Counted from the first letter of the stretch, positions 23,056 through 32,230 are shown. The stretch: 50,246 bases of DNA from an uncultured Lachnospiraceae bacterium (GCA_910588285.1 CAJUQB010000023.1:1-50246); one strand, 5' to 3'. The notes: generated by a model not told the origin, from the letters alone. Made by a program: numbers and translations.

Positions 23056-23537
23056 AGAAACGAATCATTCAGTTTCTTCTTGGATTCCTGTATATTATTC
23101 TGGTGGCCCTGCTGCTGCTGATCCATGTCCAACGGATCGCCGGGGACATCCAACGGGTGCTGGCTACGGTGGAGACCTTATTTCTGGCGGCATTTACTCT
23201 TGGGGTGCTGGGGCTGTATCTGAAGAGCATATCGGGAAGAGGGCAGCCGGAGGCAGCCAGGGAGAAGCCGGAGCCAAAGCCAGAGAGCTTTGAAGGCTTT
23301 TTGGAGCTGCTGGAAGGCCTAAGCGGCGGGAAGGCAGCAGCGGAAACTCTGTCCCGGCGGGAGGCGGAGGTGGCCTGGCTTCTGTACCGGGGCTATACCA
23401 ACCGGCAGATCGGCGAGGAGCTGTATATTGCGGAGACCACGGTAAAAAAGCATGCCACCCACATATACGAAAAGCTTCAGGTATCCGGTAAGAAGGAGCT
23501 CAAAGAACAGATTCTGGCGGGACGGGACGGCTCATGA
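23052..23537 (+). CDS. Membrane-anchored LuxR-type DNA-binding protein
   Basis: A 161-residue protein with two N-terminal transmembrane helices (about 5-25 and 40-60), a charged linker, then a LuxR/GerE helix-turn-helix (L-S-R-R-E-A-E-V-A, I-G-E-E-L-Y-I-A-E-T-T-V-K-K-H). It lacks a receiver domain. The start is a TTG that overlaps the preceding stop (ATTGA) behind GGAGGGGGAAG, so it is coupled to the MotA-like gene. A DNA-binding domain held at the membrane suggests that a membrane or envelope event is passed straight to transcription. Confidence 0.85.
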   Translation: MKKRIIQFLLGFLYIILVALLLLIHVQRIAGDIQRVLATVETLFLAAFTLGVLGLYLKSISGRGQPEAAREKPEPKPESFEGFLELLEGLSGGKAAAETLSRREAEVAWLLYRGYTNRQIGEELYIAETTVKKHATHIYEKLQVSGKKELKEQILAGRDGS

Positions 23538-23564
23538 CAGAATCATAAGAAACAGAGGCAAATG

Positions 23565-23683
23565 GAGATCACAGGAAACGGAGATCATAATAATAGTAAG
23601 ATAGAGATCACAGGAAACGGAGATCATAGTAATAGTAAGATAGAGATCACAGGAAACAGAGATCACAGGAAGTATAGAGATCA
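23565..23683. repeat. 39-bp repeats and seven GAGATCA motifs before galK
   Basis: GAGATCACAGGAAACG plus a 23-base block GAGATCATARTAATAGTAA... recurs at 23565 and 23604 (39-bp period) and partly at 23643. GAGATCA starts at 23565, 23581, 23604, 23620, 23643, 23659 and 23677. Spacing alternates 16 and 23 up to 23659. No coding role; it fills the 172-base gap before galK. Confidence 0.85.
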
Positions 23684-23709
23684 TATATATGAAAAGAGGA
23701 GAATGAGAT

Positions 23710-25008
23710 ATGACAATCACTGAGCGGATGGAACAATTAAAGGCAGGGGCATATGACAGCCGTCTTTTGGAAATCTATGTGGACGAGGCAAAGCTTGCTT
23801 ATCAGAGAGAGCGGTATCAGAAGGCCGCTGCCTCTTACCAGGAGCTGTTTGGCCCCGGCGAGGCGTCTGTATTCAGTGCGGCGGGACGCAGCGAGGTGGG
23901 GGGCAATCACACGGACCATCAGCAGGGGATGGTGCTGGCGGCCTCCGTGAATCTGGATGCCATCGGCGTGGCTGCGCCCATCGAAGAAGCCGTAATTCGT
24001 CTGAAATCCGAGGGCTATCCCATGCTGACGGTGGATCTTCATGATCTGGCCAAGAAGGACGCAGAGGAGGGAACCTCCATGGCCCTGATCCGGGGCATGG
24101 CCCAGGGGCTTTCGGAAAAGGGATACCGTATTGGCGGCTTTCAGGCCTATGTGACCAGCGATGTGCTGGGAGGGGCAGGGCTGTCCTCCTCAGCAGCCTT
24201 TGAGGTGCTGGTGGGAACCATCCTGTCCGGCCTGTACAATGAGGATCAAATCTCCATGGTAGAGATTGCAAAGACAGCTCAGTATGCGGAGAACGTGTAT
24301 TTCGGCAAGCCCTGCGGGCTGATGGATCAGATGGCCTGTGCAGTGGGCGGGCTGATCCATATTGATTTTGCAGATGGGAAGAATCCGGTGATCCGGCAGG
24401 TGGATGTGGATTTTGCCTCCTATCATCACAGCCTTTGCATCACAGACACCAAGGGCTCCCATGCAGATCTGACGGACGAGTATGCGGCAGTCCCCCAGGA
24501 GATGACGGCAGTGGCCAATGCCCTGGGACATGCGGTGCTCCGAGAGGTTTCAGAGCCGGAGTTTTATGCCAGGATCCCGGAGCTTAGGAAGGAGCTGGGA
24601 GACCGGCCGGTGCTTCGCGCCATCCATTTCTTTGCAGAGGAGCGGCGGGTAGCCGGTCAGGTGGATGCACTGCGGCGCGGGGAGTTTGAAGAATTTCTCT
24701 CCCTGATTCAGTCCTCCGGAGATTCCTCCTTCCAGTTTCTGCAGAATGTCTATGCCAGCCGTGATGTGCAAAACCAGGCCGTTTCTGTGGGGCTGGCGGT
24801 AAGCAGGCAGCTATTGGGGGCAGAGTGCGGCGGGAAGGGCGCCCACGGTGTCTGCCGGGTCCATGGCGGCGGCTTTGCAGGAACCATCCAGGCCTTTGTG
24901 GCTGATGATTTTGTGGAGGAGTACCGAAGGGGTCTGGATGCCGTGTATGGCGAGGGCTCCTGTCATGTGCTGAAGGTGCGTCCGGTGGGAGGAACCCGGG
25001 TATTCTAA
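23710..25008 (+). CDS. galK: Galactokinase
   Basis: A 432-residue GHMP kinase that phosphorylates galactose at C1. The galactokinase signature appears as A-G-R-S-E-V-G-G-N-H-T-D-H-Q, the variant common in Clostridia in place of G-R-V-N-L-I-G-E-H-T-D-Y. The ATP motif is G-G-A-G-L-S-S-S-A-A-F-E and the late GHMP motif G-A-H-G-V-C-R-V-H-G-G-G-F-A-G-T. The N-terminal extension of about 40 residues is longer than in E. coli GalK. GAGGAGA precedes the ATG. galT follows by 14 bases, so the pair forms the Leloir pathway minus galE, which is not in the window. Confidence 0.94.
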   Translation: MTITERMEQLKAGAYDSRLLEIYVDEAKLAYQRERYQKAAASYQELFGPGEASVFSAAGRSEVGGNHTDHQQGMVLAASVNLDAIGVAAPIEEAVIRLKSEGYPMLTVDLHDLAKKDAEEGTSMALIRGMAQGLSEKGYRIGGFQAYVTSDVLGGAGLSSSAAFEVLVGTILSGLYNEDQISMVEIAKTAQYAENVYFGKPCGLMDQMACAVGGLIHIDFADGKNPVIRQVDVDFASYHHSLCITDTKGSHADLTDEYAAVPQEMTAVANALGHAVLREVSEPEFYARIPELRKELGDRPVLRAIHFFAEERRVAGQVDALRRGEFEEFLSLIQSSGDSSFQFLQNVYASRDVQNQAVSVGLAVSRQLLGAECGGKGAHGVCRVHGGGFAGTIQAFVADDFVEEYRRGLDAVYGEGSCHVLKVRPVGGTRVF

Positions 25009-25022
25009 ATGGAGGTGGCGCA

Positions 25023-26513
25023 ATGATTTACGAGGCAGTAAAGAAGCTGATTTGCTACGGGGTGGAGCGGAAGCTGGTGGATCCTGCGGATGTGGTGTAC
25101 ACTACCAATGGCCTGCTGGAGGCTTTGGGCCTATCGGAGTATGAGGAGCCAGCGGAGTGCTATTCGAATGTGGAGCTCTCCTCGGTGCTGGAAAAGCTCT
25201 GTGATTATGCCGTGGAGCAGGGGCTGATCCAGGAGGGAACTGCATCCCGGGATCTCTTTGATACGAAGCTGATGGGCATTTTGACGCCTCCGCCCAGTGC
25301 GGTCCGCAGAGCGTTTTGGCATCGCTTTGGGCATTCGCCCAGGGAGGCCACGGATTTTTATTATCAGTTCAGTCAGGATACGGATTATATCCGCCGCTAC
25401 CGCATTGCAAAGGACATGAAGTGGACCGTGGATACGGAATATGGGACGCTGGATATTACCATCAACCTGTCCAAGCCGGAGAAGGATCCCAGGGCGATTG
25501 CAGCAGCAAAGCAGGCGAAGCAGAGCGGCTATCCCAAATGTCTGCTCTGCATGGAAAATGAGGGCTATGGGGGAACCCTAAGCCACCCGGCCCGGCAGAA
25601 CCACCGCATTATCCCTGTGACCATCCAGGACAGCAGTTGGGGCTTCCAGTATTCCCCCTATGTTTACTACAATGAGCATTGCATTGTATTCAATTCCAGG
25701 CATATTCCGATGAAGATTGATCGAGGGACCTTTTGTAAGCTTTTTGATTTTGTGAAGCAGTTCCCCCATTATTTTGTGGGCTCAAATGCGGACCTGCCCA
25801 TTGTGGGGGGATCCATTTTAAGCCATGACCATTTTCAGGGGGGAAATTACGAGTTTGCCATGGCGAGGGCAGCCGTTGAGCGGGAGTTTGCGGTGGAGGG
25901 ATTTTCGGATGTGAAATGCGGCATTGTAAAATGGCCCATGTCCGTGATCCGGCTTAGGAGCCGAAAGACAGAGCCGCTCATAGAATTGGCGGATCGTATC
26001 CTGAAAAAATGGAGAAGCTATACAGATGAAGAGGCTTATATTTTTGCCGAGACAGAAGGAGAACCTCACAATACCATTACACCCATTGCCAGAAAGCGGG
26101 GAGCGCATTATGAGCTGGATCTGGTGCTGCGCAATAATATAACCACCCCGGAGCATCCGCTGGGGCTGTATCATCCCCATGGGGAGCTGCATCACATCAA
26201 GAAGGAGAATATCGGCCTTATCGAGGTGATGGGGCTGGCCGTACTGCCTGCCCGGCTGAAGTCAGAGCTGGAGCGATTAGGGGAAGCCATGGTGTCGAAG
26301 AAGGATATCCGCAAAGATGCAGAGCTGGAGAAGCATGCAGACTGGGCAGCGGAATTTTCCGGAAAATATGCGGAGATTTCCGAAGGAAATGTAATGGAGA
26401 TTTTGAAAAAGGAAGTAGGATTGGTGTTTTCCAGGGTGCTGGAGCAGGCTGGGGTCTACAAACGGACGCCGGAGGGGATGGAAGCCTTTTTGCGGTTTAC
26501 ATCACAGCTGTGA
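25023..26513 (+). CDS. galT: Galactose-1-phosphate uridylyltransferase, class II
   Basis: A 496-residue UDP-glucose--hexose-1-phosphate uridylyltransferase of the Firmicute class, which is longer than E. coli GalT. The nucleophile region reads S-H-D-H-F-Q-G-G, the counterpart of the H-P-H-x-Q motif. N-I-T-T-P-E-H-P-L-G-L-Y-H-P-H also matches the class. Exchanges UMP between UDP-glucose and galactose-1-phosphate. GGAGGTGG precedes the ATG. Confidence 0.95.
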   Translation: MIYEAVKKLICYGVERKLVDPADVVYTTNGLLEALGLSEYEEPAECYSNVELSSVLEKLCDYAVEQGLIQEGTASRDLFDTKLMGILTPPPSAVRRAFWHRFGHSPREATDFYYQFSQDTDYIRRYRIAKDMKWTVDTEYGTLDITINLSKPEKDPRAIAAAKQAKQSGYPKCLLCMENEGYGGTLSHPARQNHRIIPVTIQDSSWGFQYSPYVYYNEHCIVFNSRHIPMKIDRGTFCKLFDFVKQFPHYFVGSNADLPIVGGSILSHDHFQGGNYEFAMARAAVEREFAVEGFSDVKCGIVKWPMSVIRLRSRKTEPLIELADRILKKWRSYTDEEAYIFAETEGEPHNTITPIARKRGAHYELDLVLRNNITTPEHPLGLYHPHGELHHIKKENIGLIEVMGLAVLPARLKSELERLGEAMVSKKDIRKDAELEKHADWAAEFSGKYAEISEGNVMEILKKEVGLVFSRVLEQAGVYKRTPEGMEAFLRFTSQL

Positions 26514-26564
26514 CAGTGCCGGGGGGCTTTCGCCGGGCGTTTCAGATATGGAGGAGGGACTTAC

Positions 26565-27818
26565 ATGGAAGAACTATTTCAGATGGAAGAGGTAAGGGAG
26601 CGGGTGATCCTGGTGGGCGTCAGCACCCAGGAGGGGGATGACACGGAGGATTCCCTGGAGGAGCTTGCGGAGCTGGTGGCCACAGCAGGGGCGGAAGCGG
26701 TGGGCTGTGTGATTCAGAATCGGGAAGCTGTCCACCCGGGCACCTATGTGGGAACCGGAAAGCTTCAGGAGATCCGGGAGCTGCTCTGGGAGACAGACGC
26801 TACGGGGATTGTCTGCGATGATGAGCTGACACCGGCCCAGCTTCGGAATATGGAGGATGTGCTGGACACAAAGATTATGGATCGGACCTTGATCATATTG
26901 GACATTTTTGCGGCCCGGGCATCCACCAGCGAGGGAAAGATCCAGGTGGAGCTGGCCCAGCTTCGATACCGCTTAAGCCGCCTGGCCGGTCTGGGGAAGT
27001 CCTTAAGCCGCCTGGGAGGCGGCATCGGCACCAGGGGACCCGGGGAGAAGAAGCTGGAGACAGACCGGCGATTTGTGAAAAACCGCATTGCCCAGCTGAA
27101 CCGGGAGCTTCGGGATGTGCGCAGGCACCGGGATCTCACCCGGGAACAGCGAAAAAAGAATCCCACGAAATCAGCGGCCATTGTTGGGTATACCAATGCG
27201 GGAAAGTCTACCCTTCTGAATGTGCTGACGGCTGCCGGAGTGCTGTCCGAAGACAAGCTCTTTGCTACCCTGGATCCCACCACCCGCAAGCTCACCCTGG
27301 ACAGCGGCCAGGAGATTTTGCTGACAGATACAGTTGGATTTATCCGCAAGCTGCCCCATCACCTGATCGAGGCCTTCCGAAGCACCCTGGAGGAGGCGAA
27401 ATACGCAGATTATATCATTCATATGGTGGATGTGTCCAATCCCCAGATGGAGAAGCAGATGCATATTGTGTATGAGACGCTGGACAGCCTGGAGGCTGGT
27501 GATAAGAAGGTGATTACCCTGTTTAATAAAATCGACAGGCAGGAGAGCGGGACAGAACAGCTTCTTCGGGACGGCAGGGCGGAACGGACGCTGCGGATCT
27601 CTGCCAGGACCGGAGAGGGCCTTTCAAAGCTTCGGGCGCTTTTGGAGGAGATGCTTCGGGAGGACAAGAAGCTTCTGGAAAAGGTGTTCCGCTATGAGGA
27701 TGCCGGACAGATCCAGCTGGTGCGGAGGTTTGGGGAGCTTCTGACGGAGGAGTACCAGGAGGACGGTATCTATGTGAAGGCTTATGTGCCGGAGGAGATT
27801 TATCAGAAGGTGTGGTGA
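26565..27818 (+). CDS. hflX: GTPase HflX
   Basis: A 417-residue ribosome-associated GTPase. The N-terminal HflX domain includes G-T-Y-V-G-T-G-K and the central helical part G-G-I-G-T-R-G-P-G-E-K-K-L-E-T-D. The G domain shows G1 (G-Y-T-N-A-G-K-S-T), G3 (D-T-V-G-F-I-R-K-L-P) and G4 (N-K-I-D). HflX splits stalled ribosomes. GGAGG lies before the ATG. It borders the defence pair that starts 40 bases downstream. Confidence 0.96.
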   Translation: MEELFQMEEVRERVILVGVSTQEGDDTEDSLEELAELVATAGAEAVGCVIQNREAVHPGTYVGTGKLQEIRELLWETDATGIVCDDELTPAQLRNMEDVLDTKIMDRTLIILDIFAARASTSEGKIQVELAQLRYRLSRLAGLGKSLSRLGGGIGTRGPGEKKLETDRRFVKNRIAQLNRELRDVRRHRDLTREQRKKNPTKSAAIVGYTNAGKSTLLNVLTAAGVLSEDKLFATLDPTTRKLTLDSGQEILLTDTVGFIRKLPHHLIEAFRSTLEEAKYADYIIHMVDVSNPQMEKQMHIVYETLDSLEAGDKKVITLFNKIDRQESGTEQLLRDGRAERTLRISARTGEGLSKLRALLEEMLREDKKLLEKVFRYEDAGQIQLVRRFGELLTEEYQEDGIYVKAYVPEEIYQKVW

Positions 27819-27857
27819 AAATCCGATTGGAAGGGTGTGCCAAGAAGGAGGTATGAG

Positions 27858-29120
27858 GTGCGGTTAGAATATATTGAATTGGAAAATTTTAAAGCGATAG
27901 AATCCGCAAGAATTGCACTGGATGGGAAGAGTACGGTTTTTTTTGGAATTAATGGAACTGGAAAATCCACAATTCTCCGTTCTATTAGCCTGCTGTATGC
28001 GAATATCATCAATCAGATCGTAAATCGTAAGGAACTCCGGCAAAGCTATGCAATACAACTAGAGGATATACAACATGGTAAAAAGGAAACCAAGATAAAT
28101 GCCCTGATAGCTCTTGAAAATGAAAAAATATTGTACCATAGAGGGATGACTCGCAGCACAGGAAAAAAAGAGCATAATATTCAATCCCTCAAACTAATTG
28201 CGGATATTTTTCACGAAAAATATATTACGGATGAGAAACAGAGAGATATTCCGATTTTTGTCAACTATGGAACAAATCGCCTTGTTTTAGATATTCCTTT
28301 GCGGATACGAACGCATCATACATTTGATATTTATTCTGCTTTTGAAAGGGCGATTGAAAATAAAATTGATTTCCGGACATTTTTTGAATGGTATCGGAAT
28401 CAGGAGGATTATGAAAATGAACGAAAAATACAAACAGGGAATCTGAATTTTCAGGATCGTTCTTTAAATGCAGTAAGAACTGCGATATTGTCAATGCTGG
28501 ATGAATGCGCCAATCTGCGAGTAGCACGTAAGCCGCGCTTGGAGATGAAAATTGATAAAGGAGACATGAGCCTGAATGTTTCACAGATGTCAGATGGTGA
28601 AAAGTGTACCCTGGCATTGCTGGGGGATCTGGCAAGGCGTCTGGCCTTGGCAAATCCGATGAAAGAAAATCCATTATTAGGGGAAGGAATTGTTCTGATT
28701 GATGAGGTAGAGCTCCATATGCATCCCTCCTGGCAGAGAAAAGTATTATACACATTAAAGGAGACATTTCCTAATATACAGTTTATAGTAACAACACATT
28801 CGCCGATTATTTTGAGTGAAGCAGATGAGAATTATAATGTTTTTTTCATGAATCATGAAAATGATAATATGAATCAGATAGAAGTTATGAAGTTTCCGCA
28901 GTTGAACGGGTATGATATGAATGCTGTATTAGAACAATTTATGGAAACGAAATCTGTCAATGCAAAGACAGAGAAGCTGATTCATTCTATCTATGCGGAG
29001 ATAGAAGGGGGGAACTACAAATTAGCGATGGAAAAAATTAGCCGTTTGTCCGAGATGACAAGTGAAAATCACCCGGATGTTATTATGGCCCGTATGGAAT
29101 TGAGGAGGAGGATGCGGTAA
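27858..29120 (+). CDS. ptuA: PtuA-type ATPase of a Septu defence system
   Basis: A 420-residue ABC/OLD-like ATPase (AAA_21 type). It has Walker A G-I-N-G-T-G-K-S-T at residues 30-38, an ABC-like signature M-S-D-G-E-K near 244, Walker B V-L-I-D-E-V-E-L-H-M-H-P near 280 and the H-loop T-T-H-S-P near 313. The start is a GTG at 27858 with AAGGAGG 6 bases upstream; the nearby ATG at 27853 is out of frame and stops at once. It overlaps an HNH gene by one base. ATPase plus HNH of this type is the Septu (PtuA/PtuB) anti-phage pair. No reverse transcriptase is nearby, so it is not a retron. Base composition is clearly more AT-rich than hflX and nrdD on either side, suggesting acquisition. Confidence 0.82.
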   Translation: MRLEYIELENFKAIESARIALDGKSTVFFGINGTGKSTILRSISLLYANIINQIVNRKELRQSYAIQLEDIQHGKKETKINALIALENEKILYHRGMTRSTGKKEHNIQSLKLIADIFHEKYITDEKQRDIPIFVNYGTNRLVLDIPLRIRTHHTFDIYSAFERAIENKIDFRTFFEWYRNQEDYENERKIQTGNLNFQDRSLNAVRTAILSMLDECANLRVARKPRLEMKIDKGDMSLNVSQMSDGEKCTLALLGDLARRLALANPMKENPLLGEGIVLIDEVELHMHPSWQRKVLYTLKETFPNIQFIVTTHSPIILSEADENYNVFFMNHENDNMNQIEVMKFPQLNGYDMNAVLEQFMETKSVNAKTEKLIHSIYAEIEGGNYKLAMEKISRLSEMTSENHPDVIMARMELRRRMR

Positions 29121-29692
29121 TGCTGCATATACAGAAGGGAGAAGAGCCGAAGTTTTTGATTGATTTTAAAAGGCGTTACCCATCAAAGACATACGAAAGT
29201 AAAGAATTTCAGGAATATCGGGCACCGCTTAATGAGGTATTAAGGAATGAACAGAAAGGTCTGTGTGCATATTGCTGCGGACGTGTTACGAAGCATAGAT
29301 CCCACAATGAGCATATTGAACCGCAGCATCCGGGGAAATATTCCAGCCACAGATCCCTGGATTATCAGAATATTGTTGCTTCCTGTAATAATCAAAGGAC
29401 ATGCGGGATTAAGAAAGAAAATGATTATGATGCAAAACGTTTTATTTCTCCATTAAATGACCTGTGTGAAAATAATTTTACATATCATTTGGATGGTTCT
29501 ATAGACGGGGATATTTATACGATTGATTTGCTGAACCTGGATGATTACGAACTTAAGAATGCAAGAAAAGCCGTGGTTAGAAGCTTGCAGTCTCTTAGTA
29601 AGGAAGATATTTTAAAGATTTATATGAATGAAGATGGTGATGAATACCCGGCATTTTTTAACGTGATTAAATGGTATTGGCATACATTATAG
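29120..29692 (+). CDS. ptuB: PtuB-type HNH endonuclease of a Septu defence system
   Basis: A 190-residue HNH nuclease of the retron-Ec78/Septu PtuB type. The zinc/catalytic core is C-A-Y-C-C-G-R, then H-N-E-H-I-E-P, then L-D-Y-Q-N-I-V-A-S-C and a further Cys in T-C-G-I-K-K. PtuB cleaves DNA when its ATPase partner senses phage; this is family knowledge. Its ATG overlaps the ptuA stop (TAATG). Same AT-rich composition as ptuA. The C-terminal half is helical without recognised motifs. Confidence 0.83.
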   Translation: MLHIQKGEEPKFLIDFKRRYPSKTYESKEFQEYRAPLNEVLRNEQKGLCAYCCGRVTKHRSHNEHIEPQHPGKYSSHRSLDYQNIVASCNNQRTCGIKKENDYDAKRFISPLNDLCENNFTYHLDGSIDGDIYTIDLLNLDDYELKNARKAVVRSLQSLSKEDILKIYMNEDGDEYPAFFNVIKWYWHTL

Positions 29693-29729
29693 ATGTGAGT
29701 TTTTTAATCCACAAAATCTTGATTTTGTA

Positions 29730-29795
29730 TTGACTACCCACACAACATCTGGTACAATGAAACTCGTTCAGAAAAAAAGATACCAGATATAGTAT
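29730..29795 (+). promoter_or_regulatory. nrdD promoter with two NrdR-like boxes
   Basis: TTGACT (29730-29735), 17 bases, TACAAT (29753-29758). ACACAACATCTGGTAC (29740-29755) overlaps the -10 and ATACCAGATATAGTAT (29780-29795) follows it; each matches the NrdR consensus ACACWATATATWGTGT at about 11 of 16 positions, start to start 40 bases. NrdR would repress by covering the promoter. Confidence 0.55.
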
Positions 29796-29842
29796 TTGGG
29801 GGCCAACAGGAGGCCTGCAGTGAGAAGGAAAGGGATGTAGAG

Positions 29843-32206
29843 ATGTTTGAAGTGGTAAAGCGGGACGGAGAGATTGCGGAGTTTAACCTGGAGAAGATCA
29901 GCGGCGCTGTGGAGAAGGCTTTTGTTGCAACAGGAATGGAGTCCAATGATGACATTATTGATTTGCTGAGCCTTCGTGTGACTGCGGATTTCCAGAATAA
30001 GATCACAGGGGGCAAGGTCCATGTGGAGGATGTGCAGGACAGTGTGGAGCGCGTGCTGGAGCAGGCGGGCTATACGGATGTGGCCAAGGCTTATATTCTC
30101 TACCGCAAGCAGCGGGAGAAGATGCGGAACATGAAGTCCACCATTCTGGATTACAAGGATATTGTCAACAGCTATGTGAAGGTGGAGGACTGGCGTGTGA
30201 AGGAGAATTCCACCGTTACCTATTCGGTAGGAGGCCTGATCTTAAGCAATTCCGGGGCAGTGACAGCCAACTACTGGTTGTCTGAGATCTATGACGAAGA
30301 GATTGCCAATGCCCACCGCAATGGGGATATCCATCTCCACGATCTGTCCATGCTGACCGGATACTGTGCAGGCTGGTCCTTAAAGCAGCTGATCCAGGAG
30401 GGGCTTGGGGGGATTACCGGGAAGATCACATCCTCTCCGGCCCGCCATCTGTCGGTGCTTTGCAATCAGATGGTGAATTTCTTAGGGATTATGCAGAACG
30501 AGTGGGCAGGGGCACAGGCATTTTCTTCCTTTGACACCTACCTGGCTCCCTTCGTGAAGGCAGATAACCTGTCTTATGAGGAAGTGAAGAAGTGCGTGGA
30601 GTCCTTTGTATATGGGGTGAATACCCCCAGCCGCTGGGGAACCCAGGCGCCCTTCTCAAACATCACCCTGGACTGGACGGTTCCGGGGGATCTGGCAGAG
30701 CTTCCGGCTCTGGTGGGCGGCAAGGAGATGGATTTCAAATACAAGGACTGCAAGAAAGAGATGGACATGATCAACAAGGCCTTCCTTGAGACCATGATTG
30801 AGGGGGATTCCAATGGACGCGGGTTCCAGTACCCCATTCCCACGTATTCCATTACCAGGGATTTTGACTGGTCGGATACCGAGAATAACCGTCTGCTGTT
30901 TGAGATGACTGCCAAGTATGGGACGCCCTATTTTTCCAATTATATCAACAGCGATATGGAGCCCAGCGACGTGCGTTCCATGTGCTGCCGCCTGCGCCTG
31001 GATCTGCGGGAGCTTAGGAAGAAGTCCGGGGGATTTTTCGGCTCCGGGGAGAGCACCGGGTCTGTGGGGGTTGTCACCATCAATATGCCCAGGCTTGCGT
31101 ACCTGGCTGCGGATAAGGCGGATTTCTACAAACGGCTGAACCGCATGATGGATATCTCTGCCCGCTCCCTGAAGATTAAGCGGGGCGTTATCTCCAAGCT
31201 GATGGAGGAGGGGCTGTATCCCTATACCAGACGCTATTTAGGCACCTTTGACAATCATTTTTCCACCATCGGACTGATCGGCATGAATGAGGTGGGCCTG
31301 AATGCCAGGTGGCTTCAGAAGGATCTGACCCATGAGGAGACACAGGAGTTTACCAAGGAGGTTTTGAACCATATGCGGGAACGCCTGTCTGACTATCAGG
31401 AGCAGTACGGAGACCTGTATAATCTGGAGGCCACCCCGGCAGAGTCCACCACCTACCGCCTTGCGAAGCATGACAGGAAGCATTATCCGGATATTATCAC
31501 TGCGGGAAATCCGGGAGATACGCCCTATTATACCAACAGCTCCCATCTGCCGGTGAATTATACCGCAGATATTTTCGATGCGCTGGATATTCAGGATGAG
31601 CTCCAGACACTGTATACCTCCGGGACGGTGTTCCATGCATTTCTGGGCGAGAAGCTGCCGGATTGGAGAGCAGCCGCTTCCCTGGTGCGCAAGATTGCAG
31701 AGAACTACAAGCTGCCCTACTACACCATGTCTCCCACCTATTCCATCTGCAAGGAGCATGGGTATATCAGCGGGGAACACTTTGCCTGTCCGGTCTGCGG
31801 CAAGAAGGCAGAGGTATACAGCCGTATCACCGGCTACTACCGGCCGGTGCAGAACTGGAATGACGGCAAGACTCAGGAATATAAGAACCGTACGGTGTAT
31901 GATGTGGAGAATTCCTGCATGAAGAAGGTGCATACCAATATTGTCACCATTTCCAAGGACGATGTGAAGATTGAGCCTACCACAAGTATGAAGTATCTCT
32001 TTACCACCAAGACCTGCCCCAACTGCGCAATGGCCAAGCAGATGCTGAAGGATGAGAAGTATGTGCTGGTGGACGCGGAGGAGAATCAGGAGCTGACCAA
32101 CAAATACGGCGTGATGCAGGCGCCTACCCTGGTGGTGGTGGAGAATGATGTGGCGAAGAAATATGTGAACGCTTCTAATATCCAGAAGTATGTGAATGGA
32201 AGATAG
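29843..32206 (+). CDS. nrdD: Anaerobic ribonucleoside-triphosphate reductase fused to a redoxin domain
   Basis: A 787-residue class III ribonucleotide reductase. It opens with an ATP-cone (V-V-K-R-D-G-E-I-A-E-F). The zinc site near residue 635-652 is C-K-E-H plus C-P-V-C (C649, C652), and the glycyl radical motif is R-I-T-G-Y-Y with Gly near 664. A thioredoxin/glutaredoxin-like domain with C-P-N-C at 725-728 and the cis-Pro Q-A-P-T-L forms the C-terminus. The activase NrdG, usually next door, is not adjacent. The fused redoxin suggests that reducing power comes through the C-P-N-C pair rather than from formate; this is inference. Confidence 0.94.
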   Translation: MFEVVKRDGEIAEFNLEKISGAVEKAFVATGMESNDDIIDLLSLRVTADFQNKITGGKVHVEDVQDSVERVLEQAGYTDVAKAYILYRKQREKMRNMKSTILDYKDIVNSYVKVEDWRVKENSTVTYSVGGLILSNSGAVTANYWLSEIYDEEIANAHRNGDIHLHDLSMLTGYCAGWSLKQLIQEGLGGITGKITSSPARHLSVLCNQMVNFLGIMQNEWAGAQAFSSFDTYLAPFVKADNLSYEEVKKCVESFVYGVNTPSRWGTQAPFSNITLDWTVPGDLAELPALVGGKEMDFKYKDCKKEMDMINKAFLETMIEGDSNGRGFQYPIPTYSITRDFDWSDTENNRLLFEMTAKYGTPYFSNYINSDMEPSDVRSMCCRLRLDLRELRKKSGGFFGSGESTGSVGVVTINMPRLAYLAADKADFYKRLNRMMDISARSLKIKRGVISKLMEEGLYPYTRRYLGTFDNHFSTIGLIGMNEVGLNARWLQKDLTHEETQEFTKEVLNHMRERLSDYQEQYGDLYNLEATPAESTTYRLAKHDRKHYPDIITAGNPGDTPYYTNSSHLPVNYTADIFDALDIQDELQTLYTSGTVFHAFLGEKLPDWRAAASLVRKIAENYKLPYYTMSPTYSICKEHGYISGEHFACPVCGKKAEVYSRITGYYRPVQNWNDGKTQEYKNRTVYDVENSCMKKVHTNIVTISKDDVKIEPTTSMKYLFTTKTCPNCAMAKQMLKDEKYVLVDAEENQELTNKYGVMQAPTLVVVENDVAKKYVNASNIQKYVNGR

Positions 32207-32230
32207 AGGAATGCTATAATTCAGTTTTTC

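Noticed and set aside
23565..23683. Possible CRISPR array
   Set aside because: Repeats are only 39 bp apart in total, the intervening sequence is itself repeated, and no cas gene is present.
27858..29692. Retron with Ptu effectors
   Set aside because: No reverse transcriptase or ncRNA-like region was seen next to the ptuA/ptuB pair, so a stand-alone Septu system is the simpler reading.
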